Positions 33,563 to 44,033 are shown, counted from the first letter of the stretch. The stretch: 64,000 bases of DNA from Thermoanaerobacter ethanolicus JW 200 (GCF_003722315.1 NZ_CP033580.1:391001-455000); one strand, 5' to 3'. Program-made: numbers and translations. Notes: a model not told the origin generated them from the sequence alone.

Positions 33563-34619
33563 AAGGAGGAATAATTTCTGCTTTTTGAAGAGCTTTAAAT
33601 ACTACTACAAATACAGGCCCTATTACAAGCCCTAAAGCACCGAAAAGTTTTGCACCTATAAACATAGATAAAAGCGTAACAAGAGGATGAAGTCCGATAC
33701 TCTGACCTACAATCTTAGGCTCTATCATTTGTCTTACAACTACCACCAAGCCGTACAGTATTAAAAGATATATCCCTACCATGTAGTTTTTCATTATGAT
33801 GTTATAAAGCGCCCATGGTACCATGACAGCACCAGAACCAAGTACGGGCAATGCATCTACAATGGTTACAAGAAGACCCAATAGAAATGGATAGTCAAAA
33901 CCTATCATTGCAAGGCCTATGGAGACTTCCAAAAAGGTTATAAGCATTATTGTTGCTACTGCTCGCAGATAACCGAAAAATGTCTTTAAAAGGTCTACCT
34001 GAATATTTTTTGCATGCTGTGCCCAATGAGATGGAATCTGCCTTTTTATAAAATCTAGTATAAGCTGTTTATCTTTGCTTATAAAAAAAGTAGCAACGAG
34101 TGTTATCAAAGTCATAAAGAAAAAATTAGGCAATTTTGTTGCAAAATTCAAAAGCCATGTAGCAAGATTTTTTGCAAATAATGATATATAGTTTAAAATC
34201 GATTGCATGTTGTTTTCAATAAGGGATGTAATATTTGGGGGTAATGTTACGTAATACATTCTTATTCTATCAACGAGATTTAAAATTATGTCATTAATAG
34301 TATTTGCATAATTTGTACTTATTTCCGCAAGAGAACTTAGTTCATATATAAGTTGTGTTATTGATATTGCAATAAGTGATCCTATCACGCCTATTAATAT
34401 CAAAAGTAAAATAAAGGATGCTAATCCTCTCGGCACCTTTAATTTTTTCTCTAAGAAATTTACACCAGGATCGATTATCACAGCGAAAAGCAAAGCCACT
34501 ACAAATGGCATCAAGAAAGGAATAATTTTAAATATGATTAAGTAAAATATAATAAAGACAGCAACAATGAGCAGTGTTTTTTTTATTATATCACCGTATC
34601 TCAATAGAAAATTATTCAC
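33555..34619 (-). CDS. ytvI: AI-2E/PerM-family membrane protein, YtvI-like
   Basis: A 354-residue polytopic membrane protein of the PerM/AI-2E transporter superfamily. About eight hydrophobic segments are visible. A soluble, amphipathic central stretch lies at about 85-150. The family C-terminal blocks are VDALPVLGSGAVMVPWALY and PKIVGQSIGLHPLVTLLSMFIGAKLFGALGLVIGP. In spore formers the closest named relative is the sporulation protein YtvI, but this superfamily also includes Na+/H+ antiporter-like and exporter-like members, so transport activity is not assigned. It is monocistronic and faces the rib operon. Confidence 0.75.
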   Translation of the reverse strand: MNNFLLRYGDIIKKTLLIVAVFIIFYLIIFKIIPFLMPFVVALLFAVIIDPGVNFLEKKLKVPRGLASFILLLILIGVIGSLIAISITQLIYELSSLAEISTNYANTINDIILNLVDRIRMYYVTLPPNITSLIENNMQSILNYISLFAKNLATWLLNFATKLPNFFFMTLITLVATFFISKDKQLILDFIKRQIPSHWAQHAKNIQVDLLKTFFGYLRAVATIMLITFLEVSIGLAMIGFDYPFLLGLLVTIVDALPVLGSGAVMVPWALYNIIMKNYMVGIYLLILYGLVVVVRQMIEPKIVGQSIGLHPLVTLLSMFIGAKLFGALGLVIGPVFVVVFKALQKAEIIPPWK

Positions 34620-34697
34620 CGTTTTGACCTCCTTTTTCTTTATTATAATATGAGAATTGATGAAAGTCTATCATTAAGAGTAATTATTGACTATAAT

Positions 34698-34724
34698 AAA
34701 AAAATCCGCCGAAACGGATTTTTT
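34698..34724. terminator. terminator-like hairpin after the 56-codon gene
   Basis: A run of A residues plus ATCCG, then CCGAAA, then CGGAT plus a run of T gives a hairpin that works on either strand. It lies just downstream of the small minus-strand gene that ends at 34723. Confidence 0.6.
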
Positions 34725-34893
34725 AAAGGGCGGTTTTTATTTTTGCTATTTCTTTTGATTTTTGGGCAAGTTCGCTTCGCGTTATAATTCCTTTTTCTAC
34801 TAGTAAATCTATGAGGGAAAGTAAAGCCAATAAATTTTTGTACTCTGTGTCTTTTATTTCGGCTAAATCTAGAAGATATTCTATTTCTCTCAT
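34723..34893 (-). CDS. small hypothetical protein (56 residues)
   Basis: Not recognised. The product begins MREIEYLLDLAEIKDTEYK, continues through NLLALLSLIDLLVEKGIITR and ends EIAKIKTAL. It is helical, charged and without a membrane segment. Support as a real gene is good: ATG 34893 has GGGAGAG at 34901-34907 with 7-nt spacing, and a terminator-like hairpin follows the stop. The middle resembles the short helix-turn seen in small anti-terminator-like or regulatory adaptor proteins, but that is only an impression. It lies between ytvI and lepB on the minus strand. Confidence 0.7.
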   Translation of the reverse strand: MREIEYLLDLAEIKDTEYKNLLALLSLIDLLVEKGIITRSELAQKSKEIAKIKTAL

Positions 34894-35030
34894 TTTACAT
34901 CTCTCCCAAATAATTCTTTAATTTTATTATTGACATATATTAGAAAAATATGCATACAAAATAAAAAAATTAGAATTTGTTTGAAGTTTATGCTATAATA
35001 TCACTGTACTTTTAAGTGAGGAGAGAAAAT

Positions 35031-35561
35031 ATGGGCAAAAATGTACAAAAAGAAATATTAAGCTGGATATTTACTATAGCTCTTGCTTTTTTAATTGCAA
35101 TGTTTATAAGAACTTATGTTTTTGAATTGGTAGATGTACCCACAGGTTCAATGTTAAATACTATTCAAATAAATGATAAATTTATTGTAAACAAGTTTAT
35201 ATACAGGTTTGAACCTGTAAAACGAGGAGATATTGTAGTATTTCGTTTTCCTGACGACCCAAAAGTTAATTTTGTAAAAAGAGTTATTGGCATTGGTGGA
35301 GATGTAATTGAAATAAAAAATGGTCAGTTAATAAGAAATGGAAAAGTAGTTAAGGAGCCCTATATAAAAGAACCTATGAAAGGCAATTTTGGACCATATG
35401 TCGTCCCACCTGGTCATTATTTTATGTTAGGTGATAATAGAAATGAGTCTATGGATAGTAGATTTTGGCAGCACAAGTATGTATCAAAAGACCAAATTTT
35501 GGGTAAAATAGTTTTTAGAATTTGGCCTCCTGATCGAATTGGTTCTATGTCTGGAAAATAG
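35031..35561 (+). CDS. lepB: Type I signal peptidase
   Basis: Membrane-bound peptidase that removes signal peptides from exported proteins. One N-terminal membrane anchor (about 11-30) is followed by the nucleophile Ser40 in VPTGSMLNTI. The catalytic Lys83 is in NFVKRVIGIGGD. Box E is GDNRNESMDSRFW. The length of 176 is usual for Gram-positive SipS-type enzymes. GTG 35016 is in frame, but AGGAG upstream of ATG 35031 selects the latter. Confidence 0.96.
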   Translation: MGKNVQKEILSWIFTIALAFLIAMFIRTYVFELVDVPTGSMLNTIQINDKFIVNKFIYRFEPVKRGDIVVFRFPDDPKVNFVKRVIGIGGDVIEIKNGQLIRNGKVVKEPYIKEPMKGNFGPYVVPPGHYFMLGDNRNESMDSRFWQHKYVSKDQILGKIVFRIWPPDRIGSMSGK

Positions 35562-35564
35562 TTA

Positions 35565-35593
35565 TTGAAAGTAGTGTTATAAAGTAGTATAAT
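35565..35593 (+). promoter_or_regulatory. promoter of the serS T-box leader
   Basis: TTGAAA at 35565-35570 and a perfect TATAAT at 35588-35593 with 17-bp spacing, immediately after lepB. Confidence 0.8.
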
Positions 35594-35611
35594 ATTAAAA
35601 AACATAATATT

Positions 35612-35820
35612 GTCGGCAATGAAGGGACGAGTAGTAAGTATAAACTTTTAAGAGAGCTGGTGGTGGGTGCGAACCAGTAAGTTTTACTTATGAATTCCAT
35701 CCCGGAGCTAAGGTGTAATGACCTTCGGGCGACCGTTAAATCATGTGGAGGGCTTATTTAAGCCAAAAGAGGGTGGCAACACGGCATTCCCGTCCCTTTA
35801 TGGGACGGGAATTATTTTTA
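35612..35820 (+). ncRNA. T-box leader (serine) of serS
   Basis: tRNA-Ser-sensing antitermination leader. Stem I closes with GGGA (5' side, 35624) and TCCC. The specifier codon TCC (Ser) is at 35696-35698, followed by A. The T-box core GGGTGGCAACACGG starts at 35771. Its UGGC matches the GCCA 3' end of tRNA-Ser (G73), as in all four tRNA-Ser genes in this window. Terminator arms are ATTCCCGTCCC (35786-35796) and GGGACGGGAAT (35802-35812), then TATTTTT. The cognate reader of UCC is the GGA tRNA at 56485. Confidence 0.93.
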
Positions 35821-35821
35821 A

Positions 35822-37108
<1,287 letters not shown>

Positions 37109-37144
37109 ATATATTGTTTTCCAATATTATACTATATAAGCATA

Positions 37145-37173
37145 TTGACAATAAAGCTGGGGTATGATATACT
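37145..37173 (+). promoter_or_regulatory. promoter of the tRNA-Ser pair
   Basis: Consensus TTGACA (37145-37150) and TATACT (37168-37173) with 17-bp spacing. A 7-bp inverted repeat, AGCTGGG (37155-37161) and CCCAGCT (37183-37189), flanks the -10 element. Confidence 0.8.
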
Positions 37174-37190
37174 TTATATCGTCCCAGCTG

Positions 37191-37282
<92 letters not shown>

Positions 37283-37313
37283 AAGTTAATATTTTTTTAT
37301 GAGCAACTAACGT

Positions 37314-37407
37314 GGAGAAGTACCCAAGATGGTGAAGGGGCGGTCCTGCTAAGACTGTAGGTCGGGGATAACCCGGCGCGAGGGTTCGAGTCCCTCCTTC
37401 TCCGCCA
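37314..37407 (+). tRNA. tRNA-Ser (anticodon GCT)
   Basis: Acceptor GGAGAAG pairs with CTTCTCC, then GCCA. Anticodon arm CGGTC-CTGCTAA-GACTG gives GCT for AGC/AGU codons. The long variable arm contains TCGGGGATAACCCGG. It follows the TGA tRNA by 33 nt and is probably co-transcribed. Confidence 0.97.
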
Positions 37408-37447
37408 TTTTATTATAGTGTTGCTCTATTTTTCATAGAAAAAATAC

Positions 37448-37472
37448 AAAGTAGGCTTTTGCCTACTTTTAT
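37448..37472. terminator. bidirectional terminator between tRNA-Ser and the LCP gene
   Basis: AAAGTAGGC-TTTT-GCCTACTTT with A residues upstream and T residues downstream, at the 3' end of the convergent minus-strand gene. Confidence 0.8.
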
Positions 37473-38686
37473 TCTTTGTCTTTGCCTAATATAACTGTCA
37501 CATCTACATTTGCATCAGGAGAGATATCTTTTTCTACATTGGTTATAAAAAGAGTTTTTGCGACTTTTTCAGCCCTTTCTTCATCTGTTCTTGCATATAC
37601 ATGGGAAGAAGTAAAAGTCATGCCAATGACGTTTCCGATTTTCACAACGTCAAAACCCTCATTTTTTAAAACTTCAGCGTACTTTGTGGCAAGCCCTGGT
37701 ATTCCTGCACCGTTTAACACTTCTACTTTTATGTTTTTGTTTTCTGCAAAAGATGTTGTTGAAGTATTTGAGGTTGAAACCTCATCGCTAAAAAGTTCTT
37801 TTACTATTTCTTGAACTTTTATATTGTCTACAAAGAAATAGCTGGTATTTCCTTCATATCGGCCTTCTCCGGGAAGAGCCATTGCATTTATAGTCGAAGG
37901 CTTGTCTTTTATAAATTGATAAGCGTATTGAGTTATCTCAGAGGCGGTTAAGTCTGTTTTCAAATATTGACTGACTGCTATTGCTAAAGAAGGTACTTTT
38001 GGTAATATTGAGGGTTGCAGCATTTTTTTTAAGAAAGCTTCGAGAAATTGATGCTGTGCCTTTATTCTTCCAAGGTCACCGTCTACATAACCATGTCTAT
38101 ATCTTACAAACTGAATTGCCTTTTCTCCATCTAATACTTGCCTACCTTTTTTTAAATCTATATGAAGAGGGGGATTTGCACTGTTGTCATCGTATTTCAT
38201 GTTAAAGGGTACATCGACTTCTACTCCCCCGATTGTATCTATTATTTTTTTGAAACCTTCATAATTTAAAATTACATAATTATCGATTTTGATACCTAAT
38301 AAATCTTCTACTGCTTTTTCTAACCCTTCAATTTTTCCTTCAGAAAAGGCAGCATTTATTTTTTTCTCTTCTGGAGCGTTAAATCCTGGCCTTGGATAGT
38401 ATGTATCTCTTGGAATTGATAATATATTTATTTTTTTGTTTACAGCGTCATAGTTTATTACAAAAATAGTATCTGATAAATTGTTTTCATCACTGCCTAC
38501 AAAAAGAATGTTTTTCCTTTCTATAGCTTGCTCTTTATTTTGAGACTCATTTCTACTAACGGTAGAAGTATTTTTTTCATTTGAAGCAGGGACATGAATA
38601 TTTTTATAAAATATATAAGTTCCCACACCAAGGGAAAGGACAATACCTATTATAATAAGAATTATTATTTTTAATATTCTTTTCAT
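37469..38686 (-). CDS. LytR-CpsA-Psr (LCP) family cell-wall glycopolymer ligase
   Basis: LCP proteins move teichoic acids or other glycopolymers from lipid carriers to peptidoglycan, outside the cell. One N-terminal membrane anchor (about 5-27) is followed by a polar linker. The LCP domain (about 60-215) has LFVGSDENNLSDT, LSIPRDTYYPRPG, NYVILNYEGFKKIIDTIGGV and AIQFVRYRHGYVDGDLGRIKAQH, with the conserved Arg and Asp residues. A C-terminal LytR_C domain (about 310-395) has IKVEVLNGAGIPGLA. It is monocistronic; an IS element sits just upstream. Confidence 0.92.
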   Translation of the reverse strand: MKRILKIIILIIIGIVLSLGVGTYIFYKNIHVPASNEKNTSTVSRNESQNKEQAIERKNILFVGSDENNLSDTIFVINYDAVNKKINILSIPRDTYYPRPGFNAPEEKKINAAFSEGKIEGLEKAVEDLLGIKIDNYVILNYEGFKKIIDTIGGVEVDVPFNMKYDDNSANPPLHIDLKKGRQVLDGEKAIQFVRYRHGYVDGDLGRIKAQHQFLEAFLKKMLQPSILPKVPSLAIAVSQYLKTDLTASEITQYAYQFIKDKPSTINAMALPGEGRYEGNTSYFFVDNIKVQEIVKELFSDEVSTSNTSTTSFAENKNIKVEVLNGAGIPGLATKYAEVLKNEGFDVVKIGNVIGMTFTSSHVYARTDEERAEKVAKTLFITNVEKDISPDANVDVTVILGKDKE

Positions 38687-38782
38687 GGTTTTTCCTCCTA
38701 TAACTACCGTACCATTATTTTGTTTATATAATGAATATATAGCATTTTAAAAATTAAAAGTCAATTAATAGAATGTTACAAG

Positions 38783-38810
38783 TTATTAAATATTGATTCT
38801 AGTGTAAAAA
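38783..38810. repeat. left terminal inverted repeat of the IS1182-type element
   Basis: Outer end of the element, matching the complement of 40717-40744 except at two positions. Confidence 0.85.
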
Positions 38811-38945
38811 GCCTCTTTTCTTTATGAAGAAGTATAAATATAAAATAGATTGAATAAATAAACATAAAAATATAGGTAGTACAAATTTTCATAGAATTAT
38901 GTTAGAATCAAAGAAGCAAAAATTACAACAAATGGGGTGTTGCAC

Positions 38946-40574
38946 TTGTTTAGAGAAAACAGCGACCATTTTCAACAATCTTTATTTGAAAGTGTTAACT
39001 TCATGGATTCAAGGATAAAGGCTAAACTAGAAAAATCATGGGCACCCATATTCTATAAATACGTGTTCTGCAACATCGATGAAAAACCCTTTTCAGTCTT
39101 ATACAGTGATACAGGAAGGCCTAACTTCCCGGTTAACATACTCCTTTCCCTGGAATACATAAAACACCTTAAAAACTACTCTGATGATGAACTTATTGAA
39201 AACTTTAACTTCAATTACCTGATAAATTACGCTGTAGGAATAAGGACATTAGGAGGCATGAACCTTTCAGAGAAAACCTTGTATGACTTTAGATCAAGGA
39301 TATACCAATACCTCATAAAACATCCTGAACAAGAGGACTTGATATTCGGGCAATTTCTAAATCTTACCAGTATTTTTGCCAAAGAAGCAGGCATATCCAT
39401 GAAAGAACAGCGCATGGACTCCACCATGTTCATGTCAAACATCAAAAAAGCAGGAAGAATCGCCCTTGCCTTTGATGTACTTTACAGGGCAGTAAAATCC
39501 ATCCCTGAAGATAGACTTTCAGAGAACCTGAAAGAAGTCCTCAACCCTAAATTCAAGACAGAAGTGATACATAAAACCAAGCCTTCAGAAAGCGAAAGCA
39601 GGCTCGAAATACTCTTGAATCTGTGCCAAGAAGCAAAGGAAACAATCGAAAACATTCCCGGACTTGAAAAATCCGATGCATATAAAATCCTCGCAAGATT
39701 CCTGTCAGAACAGGCGTACTACGACGAAAAAACCAAGAGGCTCAAGGCCAAAGACAGCAAAAGCATACCCAGCGATTCCCTTCAGTCAGCATACGATGAG
39801 GATGCTACTTATCGCAAGAAGGGGAACAAAGCTGAAAGCGGATACGTTTTAAACCTCAGCGAAACCTGTTCAAAAGAAAATCCCTTCCAGCTCATAACAG
39901 ACTATACGGTAGAAAAGAACATAAAAAGCGATGTAGAACTTTTAAAAGAAAGACTACCTATTGTAAAACAAAATACTGAATGCCAAGAAGTCTATGTAGA
40001 CGGTGGTTATTACTCCGAAGAAGTAGTGCAAATTGCAAAAGAAAACGGTGTGGAACTCCACTTTACCGACTTAAGCGGCAGGAAGCCTATTTCTAGGATA
40101 TCAGTGACCGAATATGAAATAGATGAAGAAACGAAAGTGATAACGAAGTGCCCAAGGGGAATAATACCCATCCATGCCGGTGTTAAGAAGGGGCAGACGG
40201 TGGCCCATTTTCCAAAAGAAGCCTGTGCAATGTGTGAATTGAAAAATCAATGTTACTGCAAAGAACAGAAAAAAGATTACGTGGTGAGGATAAATCTAAA
40301 ATCGATAGAAGCAGCCAAACAACGGGAAAAGATAGAATGTAGGTGTGAGGAAGACAAGAGCAAAAGAGCTGCAATAGAAGGTACCAATTCAGCCTTGAAG
40401 AGGGGTCATGGTCTTTCGAAGCTTCGAGTAAGGGGACTTGTAAAATGTAGAGTAAACGTAGGCTTAAAGGTATTGGCCCAGAACTTTAAGCGTTTTGCAA
40501 GATACATGTTGGAGCGAGCTAAAAAAGCTATTCCAAAGGTCCGAGGGGGAAGTGTGCCCATATTGGCCCAATAA
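38946..40574 (+). CDS. IS1182-family transposase
   Basis: DDE transposase of about 542 residues. The N-terminal DUF772-type region has GRPNFPVNILLSLEYIKHL and LSEKTLYDFRSR. Catalytic acidic residues are likely in EQRMDSTMFMSN, EVYVDGGYYSEE and AAIEGTNSALKRGHG. A cysteine cluster CAMCELKNQCYCKEQ lies between. The frame is open with no internal stop. GTG 38937, TTG 38940 and TTG 38946 are possible starts; GGGGTG fits TTG 38946 best. Codon use (more C-ending codons) differs from the surrounding genes, consistent with transfer. Confidence 0.92.
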   Translation: MFRENSDHFQQSLFESVNFMDSRIKAKLEKSWAPIFYKYVFCNIDEKPFSVLYSDTGRPNFPVNILLSLEYIKHLKNYSDDELIENFNFNYLINYAVGIRTLGGMNLSEKTLYDFRSRIYQYLIKHPEQEDLIFGQFLNLTSIFAKEAGISMKEQRMDSTMFMSNIKKAGRIALAFDVLYRAVKSIPEDRLSENLKEVLNPKFKTEVIHKTKPSESESRLEILLNLCQEAKETIENIPGLEKSDAYKILARFLSEQAYYDEKTKRLKAKDSKSIPSDSLQSAYDEDATYRKKGNKAESGYVLNLSETCSKENPFQLITDYTVEKNIKSDVELLKERLPIVKQNTECQEVYVDGGYYSEEVVQIAKENGVELHFTDLSGRKPISRISVTEYEIDEETKVITKCPRGIIPIHAGVKKGQTVAHFPKEACAMCELKNQCYCKEQKKDYVVRINLKSIEAAKQREKIECRCEEDKSKRAAIEGTNSALKRGHGLSKLRVRGLVKCRVNVGLKVLAQNFKRFARYMLERAKKAIPKVRGGSVPILAQ

Positions 40575-40716
40575 ATGGTAATAACGTATTATAAAGGTAA
40601 AATATAAGCTTTTCTTGGCGGACTTTAAACTGGATTTTTGTTATCATAGGTGCAAATTACCACAATTTACCTAAATAAATTTGTCAAAGTACAGAAAAGC
40701 AGATTCTAAAATTGAG

Positions 40717-40744
40717 TTTCTACACTAGAATCAATATTTATTAA
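40717..40744. repeat. right terminal inverted repeat of the IS1182-type element
   Basis: Complement of the left end, carrying TACACTAGAATC inside TTTC...TTATTAA. Confidence 0.85.
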
Positions 40745-40836
40745 GTTTATTCTCCTTCTTTCTCTATTTAAAGACTACATATCAAGATTATGATATAATT
40801 AATAAAAAGAAAAGCTATGAAAAAGGGGTGCTGAGT

Positions 40837-43566
40837 TTGAAAAGACCTAATATTTTTTTAATTTCTTTTATCATTTTAATTTTTGTGATTTTGGGAATTA
40901 TTGTAAATTTTATAAACATCCTCGTGGATTTTCAATGGTTTTCTGATTTGCATTATCTTAATGTATTTTTTAAAAAATTTTTGACTCAGCTTACAATGGG
41001 TGTGCCGATTTTCATTCTTGTATTTATGGTGTTGTATTTTTATACAAACAAGATAATAAGAGATTATGTTAACTTTGCACAGGATATAATCGTTAAAAAG
41101 AATATTAACATATATAGAAGATTAGGTATTGCTATTTCTCTATTAATTGCACTATTTATAACGCTATATGCAGCGACAAATTGGTGGAATGATTTATTGT
41201 TTTTTGTAAATTCTGTAGATTTTAATGAAACTGACCCCATATTTCATAAAGACATTAGCTTCTATATGTTTAAGTTACCGCTTTTTTATGATATTTATAA
41301 TCTTTTAATTGTGTTTATACCTGTGATGATAGTTGTCGTAATAATCGCGTATGGACTAATGTACTTGTCTGATAAAACAAGGTTTTATGAGATTTCAGAC
41401 AGAGACGGAAATTTATTTAAAGCCATTTATAACAAAGACATTTTAATAAAAGCATTTAAAGAAGTTGTCCTCTTAGGATTTATCTTTTTTGTACTCATGG
41501 GCATAGGGTATTATTTAAAAGCTTTTAAACTTTTGTATTCTACCAAAGGTATAGTTTTTGGAGCGACTTATACTGATATTCACGTTTCACTGCAGTTTTA
41601 CAGGGCACTTGCAATAATTTCTTTTGTAGCAGCTATTTTACTTTTGATAGGATTTTATAAGAAAAATATAAAATATATAGTTGCTGCTCCGGCTATTATA
41701 ATAATTTTAGCAGCCATAATGGTGATCACTGAAACAGCCGTTCAGAATTTAATTGTTTCTCCTAATGAGTTAGACAAAGAAAAAAAATATATAAGCTATA
41801 ACATAGAATACACAAAAAAGGCTTTTGGGTTAGATAGAGTAACAGAAAAAAATTATGATATGAAAAAAGAGTTAACTCCTAAAGTTTTGGAAGAAAATAA
41901 GGCTACTATTGATAATATAATGATTAACGACTATAGACCAGTTAAACAGGCGTATAATCAATTACAAGCGATAAGGCTTTATTACAAGTTTAATGACATT
42001 GACATGGATAGGTATACAATAAGTGGAAAGTACAGGCAAGTATTTTTAGCAGCAAGAGAGATGGACCATGAGAGTTTATCTCCTCAAGCAAAAACATGGA
42101 TAAATTTGCATTTAAAATATACCCATGGCTACGGTGTAGTAATGTCTCTAGTCAATGATGTTACACCAACAGGCCAACCGGCTATGATAATAAAAAACAT
42201 ACCACCTTCTACTAATACTGATATAAAAATTGATAGGCCTGAAATTTACTTTGGAGAACTTACTAACGATTATGCTATTGTAAATACAAAAACTGGAGAA
42301 TTTGATTATCCTTCTGGAGACAAAAATGTCCAGACAAATTATAAAGGAACTACAGGTATACCTATGACATTTATAAACAGGATACTTTTTAGCATATATA
42401 CAGGGGATGCAAGAATTTTATTGTCTACTGATATAACAAAAGACAGTAAGATACTCATATATCGCAATATAGAGCAAAGGGTTTCTAAAATAGCTCCTTT
42501 TTTGCTCTATGACGATGACCCTTACATTGTAATAGATAATGGTAAATTATATTGGATAATAGACGCTTACACTTATTCTGCCAATTATCCATATTCTCAG
42601 CCTTATGGGAGTATGGGAATCAATTATATAAGAAATTCTGTGAAAGTAGTAGTAGATGCTTATAATGGAGATGTTAAGTACTATATTTCAGACAATAATG
42701 ATCCTTTAATAAAAGTATATAGCAAAATCTTCCCTACATTATTTAGAGATATAAAAGAAATGCCTCCTGGTTTGAGACAGCATATAAGGTATCCTCAATT
42801 TCTATTTGACATTCAAGCAGAGGTTTATAAAAATTATCACATGACTGACCCACAAGTGTTTTACAATAAAGAAGACGCATGGGATATTGCAAAAGAAAAA
42901 TTTGAAGATAAAATAGAGTACCAAGAATCTCAATATATGATAATGAAACTGCCAGGAGAAACTAAAGAAGAATACATTTTAATGATACCTTATACTCCTG
43001 CTACAAAAGCTAACATGGTGGCTTGGATGGCAGCGAGAATGGACGGAGAAAATTATGGCAAACTTATTGTATATAAATTTCCCAAAAATACCATTATTTA
43101 TGGACCTTTGCAAATAGAAAACATGATTGATCAAGACCCTAATATTTCTAAAGAATTAAGTTTGTGGAACCAACAGGGCTCAACAGTCAGCAGAGGAAAT
43201 CTCCTTTCGATTCCGATTGATGATTCTATGCTTTATGTAGAGCCTTTGTATATACAGTCGCAAAATCAGAATGCATTGCCAGAAGTAAAGAGAGTTATTG
43301 TAGCTTATAAAGACCAGATTGTAATGGAAGATACTTTAAAAAATGCTTTAAATAAATTGTTTAACCTGAATACTCAGCAAATATCTCAGCAAAATGTACC
43401 TTCAAATACAGCAAATGATACACAAAAGCAGCTTATAGAGAAGGCTCATGAAACATATCAAAACGCTATGGAAGCAGTTCAGAAAGGAAATTGGTCTGAT
43501 TTTGGAAAATATATGGAGGAATTAAGGAAGATATTAGATGAATTAAATAAAAGTGTGAAAAAATAA
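40837..43566 (+). CDS. UPF0182 family large membrane protein
   Basis: About 909 residues. Seven or so hydrophobic segments fill the first 300 residues (for example PNIFLISFIILIFVILGIIV and YIVAAPAIIIILAAIMVI). A large extracellular-type domain follows, with TPTGQPAMIIKNIPP, EIYFGELTNDYAIVNTKTGEFDYPSG, WIIDAYTYSANYPYSQP and VVVDAYNGDVKYYISDNNDP, which are UPF0182 hallmarks. A charged coiled tail ends the protein. The function of the family is unknown. TTG 40837 has GGGGTG 6 nt upstream; GTG 40828 is the alternative. Confidence 0.88.
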   Translation: MKRPNIFLISFIILIFVILGIIVNFINILVDFQWFSDLHYLNVFFKKFLTQLTMGVPIFILVFMVLYFYTNKIIRDYVNFAQDIIVKKNINIYRRLGIAISLLIALFITLYAATNWWNDLLFFVNSVDFNETDPIFHKDISFYMFKLPLFYDIYNLLIVFIPVMIVVVIIAYGLMYLSDKTRFYEISDRDGNLFKAIYNKDILIKAFKEVVLLGFIFFVLMGIGYYLKAFKLLYSTKGIVFGATYTDIHVSLQFYRALAIISFVAAILLLIGFYKKNIKYIVAAPAIIIILAAIMVITETAVQNLIVSPNELDKEKKYISYNIEYTKKAFGLDRVTEKNYDMKKELTPKVLEENKATIDNIMINDYRPVKQAYNQLQAIRLYYKFNDIDMDRYTISGKYRQVFLAAREMDHESLSPQAKTWINLHLKYTHGYGVVMSLVNDVTPTGQPAMIIKNIPPSTNTDIKIDRPEIYFGELTNDYAIVNTKTGEFDYPSGDKNVQTNYKGTTGIPMTFINRILFSIYTGDARILLSTDITKDSKILIYRNIEQRVSKIAPFLLYDDDPYIVIDNGKLYWIIDAYTYSANYPYSQPYGSMGINYIRNSVKVVVDAYNGDVKYYISDNNDPLIKVYSKIFPTLFRDIKEMPPGLRQHIRYPQFLFDIQAEVYKNYHMTDPQVFYNKEDAWDIAKEKFEDKIEYQESQYMIMKLPGETKEEYILMIPYTPATKANMVAWMAARMDGENYGKLIVYKFPKNTIIYGPLQIENMIDQDPNISKELSLWNQQGSTVSRGNLLSIPIDDSMLYVEPLYIQSQNQNALPEVKRVIVAYKDQIVMEDTLKNALNKLFNLNTQQISQQNVPSNTANDTQKQLIEKAHETYQNAMEAVQKGNWSDFGKYMEELRKILDELNKSVKK

Positions 43567-43636
43567 TATAAGGGAAATAAAGCAAAGTTACAATTGCAAT
43601 TGAAATTAAAATGTGTTATTATATATTATAGCTTAA

Positions 43637-43713
43637 GCGCCCGTAGCTCAATTGGATAGAGCGTTTGACTACGGATCAAAAGGCTGGGGGTTCGACTCCC
43701 TCCGGGCGCACCA
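43637..43713 (+). tRNA. tRNA-Arg (anticodon ACG)
   Basis: Acceptor GCGCCCG pairs with CGGGCGC, then A73 and CCA. Anticodon arm TTTGA-CTACGGA-TCAAA gives ACG, which would be edited to ICG by TadA (55888). D arm GCTCAATTGGATAGAGC and T arm GGGGGTTCGACTCCC are canonical. Confidence 0.98.
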
Positions 43714-43726
43714 TTTTGAGAGATTG

Positions 43727-43758
43727 AAGGTATCGGAATTGCGCCGATACCTTTTTTG
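43727..43758 (+). terminator. terminator of tRNA-Arg
   Basis: AAGGTATCGG (43727-43736) pairs with CCGATACCTT (43744-43753), then TTTTTG. Confidence 0.85.
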
Positions 43759-43771
43759 ATTTTTATATTTT

Positions 43772-43960
43772 TCATGCATTCCCAGCAAAAGCTCCAAATA
43801 TTATTGAAGGCATAACATCATAATAGATAGAAATGACATGTCTACAGGTGACTTATTAATATTGTATACTAACATTAAAACAGCAATTCTATCTACCAAT
43901 TTCCTATATCCGAAATTATCTGCAATGATATAAAAAACCAGTATTTCTATTTTTATTCAT
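43772..43960 (-). pseudogene. remnant of the N-terminus of an MFS transporter
   Basis: Reading the minus strand from ATG 43960 (AAGGTG upstream) gives MNKNRNTGFLY. A shift then gives IIADNFGYRKLVDRIAVLML followed by VYNINKSPVDMSFLSIMMLC. A second shift gives PSIIFGAFAGNA and a stop. Joined, this matches the first two helices of major facilitator proteins, including the P-S-I-I-F-G-x-F-A-G loop. At least two frameshifts and loss of everything after the first loop show it is dead. It ends at the tRNA-Arg terminator. Confidence 0.65.
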
Positions 43961-44033
43961 ATTTTTCACCTTTTTACGAAGCAAGTAAGTAGGCACTTTT
44001 GCAATATTAACATCCAATATTTTCTTTTTATAT

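Larger units (their letters stand above)
38783..40744 (+). mobile_element. IS1182-family insertion sequence, apparently intact
   Basis: One transposase gene is flanked by terminal inverted repeats at 38783-38810 and 40717-40744 (26 of 28 positions match). The shared core is GATTCTAGTGTA. The span of about 1.96 kb is usual for IS1182. The outer few bases of the repeats may belong to a palindromic target instead of the element, so the ends are uncertain by several bases. It lies in the gap between the divergent LCP gene and the UPF0182 gene and breaks no reading frame. The coding part has higher GC than its neighbours. Confidence 0.88.

Noticed and set aside
39664..39852. Second small gene inside the IS element
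   Set aside because: Overlaps the transposase in another frame, with no ribosome site; IS1182 elements carry one gene.
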